DNA of 64,000 nucleotides from Clostridiales bacterium (GTDB lineage: Bacteria; Bacillota; Clostridia; Christensenellales; Pumilibacteraceae). The stretch spans positions 1 to 64,000 of the forward strand of contig JAFLVH010000001.1 in NCBI GenBank assembly GCA_022508365.1. The letters run 5' to 3'. Shown here in pieces: positions 48,553-59,000 of this stretch (the stretch's first letter is position 1; every line of letters starts with the position of its first letter). Made by a program: the position numbers and the translations under genes. Under the pieces are notes generated by a model. The model saw only the letters and a program-made list of their open reading frames with translations, had not been told where the DNA came from and ran no database searches.

Positions 48553-49776
48553 TTACAGACCGCCGAAGTACGCCTCTATAATTCTGCGCAAATCCTCGGG
48601 CAATTCCTTACCCTCGGCAAGCAACTTCATAGCAAGCTCGTAGTACTCCCACAGGAAGTCCTCTATGGGCGTCTCGCCGTCCATAAAGGTGTTGTCCTGA
48701 ATGCTGTCGCCGCCGCCGGCGCCTTCGCCTTCGGATTCGATGCTATCGCCGTCGCCTTGTCCGTTGTTAGATCCTGACGGAGGAGCGGGGATGCCGCCGT
48801 TCTCGCCGTTGCCGTTGCCGTTTCCGGGCTCGCCGTTGGGATCGCCGGGATCGCCGGGCTCACCGTCACCGGGTTCTCCCTCGCCGTCACCTTCGCCGGG
48901 ATCGCTTACTCCCATAAAGACGGCAACAACCGTAAGATTGTCGATGACGTTAAATTCATATCTTTCGTCCTCGGGGACTTCATGCTTACCGAACATGATT
49001 TCCAACATGTAGTTCCTTTCCAGCACGCCGGAATTAAGCTCGGCAAGTACGTCCTCCATCGGGGTGTTTACATAAACGACCCAATCATAAAAGAACCACT
49101 CGTCGTCGGGAACGGCCTTAACGGACTCAGAGGACTCACCCGTTGCAACCACTTGCTCTACGTCGCCCTCTATATATCCGCCCATGTCCAAATTGCCGCC
49201 GAAGCCGTAGCACAAATATGACACAGTATTGTATTGCGTTTCTGCGGCAACTACATTATTCCATACTTCGTCCATTGAAGGAATAAGCCCGGCGCTGCCC
49301 AAAATGCTCAATGTAGTAACACCGACATAAGCTGCGGCAGCAACAGAAGCAAGTGTGATTACGCTTTTTGAAAAAGACATCTTCATGGGGACGACGGCTT
49401 TTCCGCCAGATCCGCCCAAAGCCGCCAGCGCAGCCTTAGCGTCCTCGCGCTGACGCTGAGCAATATACGAGTCGTCGCCCTCCAGCTCGGTCATGGTAAT
49501 GATACGCTCTTCCAAACCGAGATTATCAATTCTTTGCGCGACGGTTCTGTTTGTCGGATGGAACCGTTTAAAATAGAACACGGGAGTAAGCGCGCCGACA
49601 GCCGCTACGCCGATTAAAACGGAAATCCAAAAATATTTGAAACCGGTTAACCAAAAAACCAATGCAAGAACGCTTGCCAGGCCCATGCCGATTGCTACGC
49701 CGCAAAGAAGCGATTTGATAATTGCTTCTTTTACTAACCTTGCATGATATTTTTCAAATGCTTTTTTACTATCCAT
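48553..49776 (-). CDS. Membrane protein with Gly/Pro/Asp-rich low-complexity segment, first gene of the MoxR/vWA operon
   Basis: Two N-terminal TMs plus an internal TM; GDGEGEPGDGEPGDPGDPNGEPGNGNGNGENGG; RBS AAAGGAGG. Confidence 0.75.
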   Translation of the reverse strand: MDSKKAFEKYHARLVKEAIIKSLLCGVAIGMGLASVLALVFWLTGFKYFWISVLIGVAAVGALTPVFYFKRFHPTNRTVAQRIDNLGLEERIITMTELEGDDSYIAQRQREDAKAALAALGGSGGKAVVPMKMSFSKSVITLASVAAAAYVGVTTLSILGSAGLIPSMDEVWNNVVAAETQYNTVSYLCYGFGGNLDMGGYIEGDVEQVVATGESSESVKAVPDDEWFFYDWVVYVNTPMEDVLAELNSGVLERNYMLEIMFGKHEVPEDERYEFNVIDNLTVVAVFMGVSDPGEGDGEGEPGDGEPGDPGDPNGEPGNGNGNGENGGIPAPPSGSNNGQGDGDSIESEGEGAGGGDSIQDNTFMDGETPIEDFLWEYYELAMKLLAEGKELPEDLRRIIEAYFGGL

Positions 49777-49832
49777 ATTACTACCTCCTTTATTAGCAAA
49801 ATTAAGCAAGTGAACTAAATTAATTCGACTAT

Positions 49833-49868
49833 AAAAAGGCACCGCAAAACTAATGCGACGCCTTTGTC
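49833..49868 (-). promoter_or_regulatory. Leader terminator/attenuator-like hairpin (copy A)
   Basis: Minus strand GACAAAGGCGTCGCATTAGTTTTGCGGTGCCTTTTT. Confidence 0.65.
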
Positions 49869-49881
49869 GAATACTTGGTCA

Positions 49882-49911
49882 ATTATACCATATAATAAAC
49901 AACTATGTCAA
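49882..49911 (-). promoter_or_regulatory. Sigma-70-type promoter
   Basis: Minus strand TTGACA, 18-nt spacer, TATAAT, 13 nt upstream of the leader hairpin. Confidence 0.7.
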
Positions 49912-49982
49912 GCACATAAAATACATTTTTTAAACAATATTTGCTTACATAGTTACTTGTATTATATGCCGCAACAATAACA

Positions 49983-50018
49983 AAATTTCCCGACCTTTGC
50001 TTTTGAAGGCCGGGAAAT
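49983..50018 (-). terminator. Terminator of the giant LRR gene
   Basis: Minus strand ATTTCCCGGCCTTCAAAAGCAAAGGTCGGGAAATTT. Confidence 0.75.
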
Positions 50019-50052
50019 CATCGGAGCTGATAAAAATTTTACGGTTAAAGCT

Positions 50053-53000
50053 TTAGGGACGGACGTAACCCCAGACTACTTTTGCGCCGCAGACGACGTC
50101 GGGCTCGATCACGTAATCCATGTCATCCTCGCCTTCTTCAACGTCTTCATTGGGCACTTCGACGGTCTTGGAATTCCAGTTCCAGTACTGCGACCAGCCC
50201 TCGGGAGCGGAGGCATGCGTCTCTACGTAGATGGTCTGTGCGGAGGTCCAACCCTCAAACACATACTCGCCCATCTCTTCCACAGCCTCGGGTATGATAA
50301 TCTGAGTGAGCGCGGTGCAGCCGGCAAACGCAAAGTCGCCTATCCCTGTGACCGAAGCCGGAATGTTCAGCGTCCTCAAGTTGGTGCAGCCGTAGAACGC
50401 GTACTCCGAAATGTATGTCACCGTGTCGGGAAGCGTCAGCTCGGTAAGCGCGGTGCAACCGTAGAAAGAGTACGGAGAAATTCCGCCCAAGCCTTGCGTA
50501 GGCAGCGTAACCGAAGTAAGCGCGGTGCAGTTTTCAAATATGTGCCAGCCAAAGTTGGAGATGCTTTCGCCGTATACAACGGTTTTCAGGTCCTTGCAGT
50601 CCGCAAATACATAACTGTACATTCTGACGCCGCTCGGTATAGTTACGCTGGTCAAGCCGGTGCCTTGGAAGGAATTAGAATCGATAAAGTCCATATTCTC
50701 AGGCAAGGTTATCGACTTAAGGCTTATGCAATCCTGGAACGCACTGACGTACAGACCCTGCAAAGTATAAGGCAACTCCACGTCCGCAAGCTTTTCACAG
50801 CCGTAGAAGCCTCTAAGATAGGGCCAAAGCGTATTAGGTTCCACAACAAGCTTGGTGAGATTCTTGTTAAAGGCGAATGCGCCGGCGCCAATACCCGCTA
50901 TATTGCCGGGCAGAGTGAGCTCCTCGAATCCGCAATTGTAGAACGAAGTATCGCCGAGACGTACATCCACCTCCGTGGGGAACTCCACTTCTTTTAGGCT
51001 TGTGCAGTTGCCGAACACGAAGTCCGCGCGCGAAAGATCGCCTGAGAAGCCGGCGCCGAACCACATAGCATTGCCGAGTTTGACCGACTTAAGCGCCGTG
51101 CAATTGTAGAACATATACTCGGGCATTGAGGAGTTGATTGTGTAATACCATTTATTATCGGATGTATTTAAATAATATCTGCGGACGTGTATATTAGAGA
51201 GATCTAAGGAAGTCAGCGATGTACAATCGGCAAACACGCCTCTTGCCTCGCCTTCTGTGCCTGTTCCGATTGCAAAGCCGAGCGGATCCGCACTCTCTTC
51301 AAATTCTATGCTGCCCAGAGACGAACAACCGGCAAATACTGCGTTTCTTATAACGGATATCCCTGCCGGAATGTAAAGCGATTGAAGGCTTACGCAATCC
51401 ATAAAGGCATATGCATAAACATACTTTAGAGTGCCCGAAGTAGGGAACTGAACGCTTTGGAGATCCTTACAATCTCTGAATGCCGATTCGTATATATACA
51501 CAAGGCTTGACGGAAGCTTTATGTTAACCAATCCGCTTCCCTGGAATGCGTTAGCCAAAATGTTGTCGACACCGTTAGGCAAGTCGATTGATTTAAGCGA
51601 CGAGCAGCCGTAGAACGCGTATGCATTAACCCTTGTGATATTGGAAGGGAATTTTACGCTTTCAAGCGCCGAACAGCCGTAGAACAGATATCCGCTTATA
51701 TATGCGTAACCGGATGTTGCAGATGTTGCGCTGTTATAGAACGCGCTGCGTGTGGAAAAGTCAACGGACTTAAGCGACGTGCAGTTGAAGAAAGCGCCGT
51801 AGTTGCCTATCGTTGTAGCGCTCGATCCGTTTGCTATGCCTATTTTCTTATTGGAGGCTTCTACCACAACGGTTTCAAGATCGCTGCATTCGGCAAATGC
51901 CGCATTGTTGATGCTCTCTATATTTGCACCGAGAGTGAAGCTTTTAAGTCCGGTATTGAAGAACGATCCCGTTCCTATAAGTATCGTACCGGCAGGCAAC
52001 TTGACGGACGTAAGAGCGATACAATCGGCAAATATATAGTTGTTTAATTTATTTAAATATGTGCTTGTTGTATATGACGTACTGTTGATAACAGACGTTC
52101 TTGTCGAAAGGTCTATAGATTTAAGTGATGCGCAATCGCCAAACACGCCGCGGGAAGTTGCAGAAAGAGAGGGATTGTAGCTTGAAGACCCTGTGCCTGC
52201 GCCAAAGCCAATGCCTGCGTTTGCACCGTTATCCGATTCAAAGGTAACACTCTCAAGCAATAAGCACCCTGCAAATGCCGCGGAATTGATTACCGTAACG
52301 CTGCCCGGTATTGTCACCCTTTCCAGCAACTTGCAATCCATAAAGGCATAGGTGCCAATGGTGGTAAGCGTACTCGGCAACGTGACCTTGGTAACACCTG
52401 AATCCCTAAAGGCGGAAGAGCAAATCTCTACCAAACTATCCGACATAGGCGCCTCATCAAGATACAAGCAGTTGGCAAAAGCATAGGTTCGTATAGTTAA
52501 AAGCGTATCGGGCAATTTGCATGAAACGAGGTTTGTGCAGCCGTAAAAAGTATAGTCGCCGAGGCAGTTGATGTAAGTTGCCGATGTTGTTGATGTGGAC
52601 GCATTAAGGGGACGCTTGGATAAGTCAATGGTGCTAAGCAAAGTGCAGTCTCCAAACGCGCCGCGGTTTGTATTAGTTGATCCACTGCCGTATACAATAG
52701 TCAACACTTCGGAGCTTTCCGCAAATGTAACGTTGCCCAGGCTGGAGCAACCGGCAAACGCCGCCTTTTGAATTACTTTAATGTTGACAGGGATATTGAT
52801 GCTTGTAAGCGCGATGCAGTCCATGAACGCAGCGATGCCTATAGTCTCTAACGTGTTGGGGAATACGACTCCGTTAAGCTTGGAGCAGCCCGAAAACGCG
52901 CTCTGCCCTATCAGCTCAAGACCGCTGTTAAATGTAACGGACTCCAAACCGGTACAATTAATAAACACGTTGGTCGCAGTTGTCGCACTCGAACCGATCG

Positions 53001-56000
53001 ACGTGATATTTCCGGGGATATTGACGGACAAAAGATTTTCGCAATAAGCGAACGCATAGTTACTAATCGTTTCCAGACCGGAACCAAACGTCACACCTGT
53101 TATTCCCGAGTTTGCAAATGCATATGTGCTAAGCACAGTTAAGCTATCCGGCAACTTAACGTCGCCAAGCGCCGTGCAGTATGAAAACGCGTATGTGCCG
53201 ATGGATTCAAGCTCGTCGTTAAGCTCTATATCGTCAAGCGCCGTGCATTTATAGAAAGCGTAAGATCCCAGATCTTTAAACCCATCATTTAACGACACGC
53301 TTCTCAGAGCCTCGCATTCGCTAAAGGCGTAGGAGCCTACAGTTTCAAGCTCGTCGTTAAACGTTATCTCTTGAAGCGTTTCATTTTGATAGAAGGCATA
53401 ATCTCCTATTGCGGTTATTCCGGCGGGCACGGTGTAGGCGGTATCGCTTCCGACATAGCGGATAAGCGTTTTGCCGTCGCGGCTGAGTAGAGCCTTGCCG
53501 TCTCCGCTCAATGTGTAAGCTCCGCTCGCCCCGTTGATGGTAAACGATTTGATTTTGCAGCCCAAGAATGCCTGCGGATCAATGGACGATATCGTCGAGG
53601 AAAGCGTTACGGTATTAAGACCGCTGTTTGCAAACGCGTTGCTGCCTATTGTGGTAAGTCCCGACGGGAAAACTATGGAATTAAGCGACGTGCAGTTTTG
53701 GAAGGCAAAGTTGCCTATCGTTGCCAATGACGTGCCCGTTCCCGCAAAGGTGACGGTATCCAGCAGCTTGCAATTGGTAAAGGTATACGTGCCGGTTGTG
53801 GTGGCGCCGTCCGTGGGAAGGGTGACCGACCGCAACGCCGAACCGTAAAAAGCGTATGAGCCGAGATTAGTCAGTGAGCTCGGAATGGTCACGCTCGTTA
53901 AGCCGGAATTATAAAACACCGAGTTAGTGGTGGATGAGCAAGATAAGGTTGTAAATCCGGTCAAGTCAATGCTCGTCAAGCTCGTGCAACCGTAGAACGT
54001 TCCGTAGCTGATGGTAACAAGCTTGCGGTCTCCCTCGCCGCTGTTGTCAAATGTAACATTGCTTAAGGAAGTGGCGCCGTAGAATGAGTAGTTGCTTATT
54101 GACGTAAACGATTTTGTGGGTATGGTGACGCTGGTGAGAGCAGTGTCGTATCTGAATAGATACGTTCCAAGCGAAGTGACAGTGTTCGGTATGTCAAACG
54201 AGCTTATGGCAGTGCTTTCAAAAGCGTAGTTGCCAAGCGTTGTAAGACTGCTGTTGCCGCTGCCGGTAAACGCAAAGCCGTGTGCCGAGGCGCCTGCGCA
54301 TTTTTCATCTGTGCAGGTTTCCGGGTTGTGGCTGCCGAGGTTAGAGCATTGATAAAAAGCGTATGTCCCGATTGACGTCACGGTCTTTGCAATCTCCACC
54401 TTTTTAAGCCCCGTAAGCTGATAGCACAGATAACCCTTTATAGACCCGCTGCCGGTGATAGTGAGCGTGGTAAGGTTCGGGCAAAGGTAGAACATATGGT
54501 AAGGCAGTTCACCGTTGGACGCAATACTCGCGGTTTTCAGGTTAGGGCAATTGTAGAATGTGCCGTATTTGCCGTATGTACCGGGAGTTGTCGTAGTGTG
54601 CGTGGTGATGGCCAGCTTTGTCGTGCTGTTCAGCTTTATCTCCGCCGACTCAAGGTTTTGGCAGTTGGCAAATGCAGCCGCGCCGAGCGAGGTCAAAGAC
54701 GAAGGCAGAACAACCCTGGTTATTCCGCTACCGTCAAAGGCGTTTGCCGCGATAGTGGTAAGCTGATTACCGAACGTCACTTCGGTAAACAAGCTGCCGG
54801 TAAATGCGTTTGTCGCAATTGTCTTGACTGAGTCGGGAAGCGCAAGAGTACCGCCGCCGGCATTGGTAAACACATTGGCGTTTATCTGCTGAATTGCAGC
54901 ATTTTTGTTTATTGTCAAGTGGCTGAGCGATGAGCAGTTGGTAAAGGCATACTGACCGAGACCGACCGTCCTAAGCGGAAGGTTTACGGTTTCTAGCCTC
55001 TCGCAGTTTTGGAACACGCCTTTTGCGTCACCCGAGCTGCCTACATTAAGGCTGGTATTCTTGGTAGTGGCATTATCTTCTTCAAAGTTTACCGTGGTAA
55101 GGCTCAAGCTACCGTAAAATGCGCCTTCGCCTATCTTTGTCACCGTGTTGGGAATGGTGATACTCTGAAGATACTTACTGCCCTCAAACGCGCCGGCGTT
55201 GATTTCGGTTACGCCGCTGGAAATCGTGTAGCTAACGTCCCTCTTATTTGCGGGATAAAAGAGCAATACCGATTTGTCCGCAGTGTAAATTACGCTGTCC
55301 TCGATGACTATCTTGCTGTTGCCGCTGATTCTGATGTCGGTAATGGTATCGCAGCCTGCAAATATATCGGGATCGAGCGTCGCAAGATTGGAGGGCAACG
55401 TTACGGTTGTCACTCTGCTACCGCTAAACAGAGAGGCGCCGAGTGTGGTAGCGGAATCCGGAATTACAATTTCCGTAAACACGTTTTCGGAGAAGGCATA
55501 GCTTCCGATGGATTGAAGCTGCGATCCTTCGGCAAACTCAAATTTGGCTGTGCGAACATTGCCGGCAAATGCGCCGACGCCTATTGTCTGCGTAGCGGCG
55601 GGGATCATTACCTCGCGCATGCCGGTGCAGTTGGAAAAAGCGTAATTGCCTATTCTCGTGAGCTTGCTGTCTTCCGGAATGGTCACGGTGAGCAGCATCG
55701 AGCAGTTGTAAAAAGCGTAGTCGCCTACTTCCGTAAGTCTTGCGGGGAGAGTAATAGCCGTTATGCCGATAAACTGATGGAACGCGCCTGTTGTACTTGT
55801 TCCGTTGTTAATGACCAAGGCGACTTCGGCTGTTCCTTCCGGAGTTTCCTGGAACGAGAAGGACGTTATGTTCCAAGCCTTGAAGAAAGCCCTTGCATTA
55901 ATGCTGGTTACGTCGTACGGTATGACAACGGCCTTTGTCCTGGAAATCGGGCAATATACCGCTTCGTTTATGCCTTTTTCCGCGTCCTTGTAGTAGAGAA

Positions 56001-59000
56001 TTCCGTCGTCGGAGTAGTATTTACCGCCCGCCTCGACAGTAATGACGCTGAACACAGAACAGCTCAACAGAGCGTCGGTACCGAACACGTCGTAATAGTC
56101 GGAAATGTCGTTGCCGGCATCATCAAGTGTAACAATATGCGTTAGACCTTTAGGAAGCTCCAATGTCGTAAGTTTCGAGCAGCCGCTGAACACGCTCGGA
56201 CCTATTGTCACCGGATTTTCGTTGCCGGCGGCAAATGTGACCTTCTGCAACGAGGAGCAAGACTGAAAAGCGTTTTTCTCTATCGCATAGATAGAAATCG
56301 AACCGTTAGCGCTAGTCGTATTTTTAACGGAATTGGGGATGGTGATGCTTGTCAAAGCGCGGCAGTTATAGAACGTATATGCCGGGATATATTTTATACG
56401 CGCAGGCAGATTAATGGAATTAAGCGATGTGCAGCCCGAAAAAATACCGGTAGTCGATGAAGGGTTGCCTCCGTTGACAGCCGCAATCATTTCCAATATA
56501 TTATCGAGATTGCCGTCTTCAAACGTTACCTTTTGAAGCGCCGAGCAGCCGTAAAACGCCTTTGCGCCTATGGTGTCTACTGTGTTGAGAATTTCAATTT
56601 CCATAAGAGAGCTACAGCTTGCAAACATACCGCTGGCAATTGCGGTCAAGCGCTCGGGTAAAGTTACCGTTTTAAGCGCCGAGCAGCTATAAAATGTTTC
56701 TGCATAGTGTGTGGAAGCGCTCTCAAGCAAAACCAGTGAATTTGCGTATTGTACGCCGCCATTGGGCGCTGAACCCTCTTCGTCCCCGTCAACGGATGTG
56801 GGGGCGTTTTCAAATGTAACGGTGACAAGCTTGGACAAATAAAACGCTCTGTAGCCTATTTCATCGACGGTTGCGGGAATTGTAATCGATGCAAATGCGT
56901 TGTTATAAAACGCCAACTCGCCGATGGATGTGACGTAATTGGGCATCGTAAACTTTTTGAGCTGGTTGCAGTTATAGAATGCTCTGTAGGAAATGACTTT
57001 AATACGGTCTGTCATCCGCACTTCTTCAAGCCCGGTGCAGCCCTCAAACACGCTGTTGCCGAGCGTTAAGTTCGCGCCCGATCCTGCCTCAAATATTACC
57101 GTCTTAAGCCCGGTGCAACCCATAAACGCCTCGTCACCGATGGACGTGACGTTGATGCCTATTGTTATGCTCTCTATAGTGGTGTTGCTCTTAAACAGTC
57201 TGGCGCCCAAAGATTGAACTTGATCGGGCAACTTAAAGTTTCCTGTTTTTCCAAGCGGATAAAAGAGCATTTCTTCAAAGCCCTTGGAAAAAAGAACGCC
57301 TTCCCATGTCTCGTAATATTCGTTGTCCTTATCGACGTTTATCGTCGTAAGCTTGATGCAGCCGGCAAAGACGCCCTCGCCAATGTTTGTCACATGCTTG
57401 GGTATGTCTATCTCGGTCAATACCGTGCAGCCGTTAAATGCCGAATTCTCTAACGATAATTCTCCGTCGCTTTCGGCAAAGTTTACGTTAGCAAGCTTGG
57501 TGCAGCCGTTAAAAGCAAACTCGTCGATTTTAGTTACGTTCGAGGGAATGTTTATCGTATCAATCTTGGTGCATTTGCTAAACGCATATTGCCCGATTTC
57601 GGTAACGGTATTAGGCAACGTAATCGCTTCCACAGCCGTGCAGCTCTCAAACGCATGCCCGCCTATAGTGGTGAGTTTGCTGCCGGTAAAGTCCAATGTG
57701 GCAAGCTTGGTGCAGCCCTCAAACGCATATTCGCCTATCGTCAAGCTGCCGAGCGCAATGTCAAACTTGATAGATGCAAGCTGCGTGCACTTGTTGAATG
57801 CATAGGCTTTTATCTCGTTTATTGTTTGCGAAAATCTGACAGAGGTTATTTTTGTGTTGCTTGCAAATGCCCTTTCGCCGATTTTATTGATGCTTCTCGG
57901 CAAAGTCAGCTCGCCGGAAACTTTGTTGGTCGGGCAATACAAAAGCGTTTCGCCGCGTGCGTCGCACAAAAAGCCTTCGACGCCTTTGTAATCAGTGCTT
58001 GCGGGCTCTATGTCGATTTCTTCAAACACATTACAGGCGTTGAAAATCGCGGGGTTAAAATCGGAAATCCTCGCAGGCAAAACAACTCTTTTCAGCTTTG
58101 TACAGTTAGAAATCGCCGCCTCAAAAATGACAAGGGGCTGAACGCCGCTTTCTTCCGTTACGTTGCCCGCAAATTCAAAAACTATTTCGCTCGCAGAGCT
58201 GTAGTAAAACGCAGTGCGTTCGATCGTGACAACAGTCGCAGGGATAGTAATTCTGTCTGCCTGCGCGTACTGCAAGCATTTTAAAGGTAAAGCCGTCACC
58301 CCGGTAGGAATGGCGTAGTCACCCTTTTTTGCGCGAGGGTAAAGCAAAAGCTCTTTTGTTCTTACCTCGCCGAAATCGTTTAATGTCGCTTTATAAAGAA
58401 CTCCCTCATGCGTGCTGTACTCGGGCGCCCTTACACCTTCTACTTCGTAGATCTCAAACTCTTCTATATTGTTGCTGCCGTTAAATGCGTTGTTATCTAT
58501 ATACTTGATCGAGTTTGGGATTCTGACCTTTACCAACATGCTGCTGTTGGTAAACGACGTGCTGCCTATTTCCGTTACGTTGATTGGACGGGCATCGGTA
58601 GGAGCCTGGTACGTCACAGGTATCAAAAGATTTGCGGGAGCATGCGAGGGAAAGTACGTCGTGTTCTTGGCAATTCTGTATGTGCCGTTAGAAAGCTTTT
58701 CAAAGGCGAATATGGACGCCCAGCCGGCATAAACGGTCATGCCGCGCGTTATATTCCAGCCCGTCAAGCTGTTGCCGGTCTCGTCGGTGTATTGAATTTC
58801 CAGTCCGTACCTGTCGCTGAACCAGCCGATAAAAACCAGCGAGGCATCGGACGGAGTTGCAATCGGCCAAGTGTAGTGCTCACGGTATGTCGCACTTCCG
58901 ACCTCTCCGCCGACAACGCCGCCGTTATAGTCAAACGTTATCTCATAGGTTTCGGGAGTCCAGTAGGCGTAAAGCACCGTGTCGCCAACACCCATAAAGT

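Noticed and set aside
44476-49776. Treating the MoxR/DUF58/vWA genes alone as a novel system
   Set aside because: This is a widespread Bat-like arrangement; only its LRR partner and the shared leader seemed unusual.
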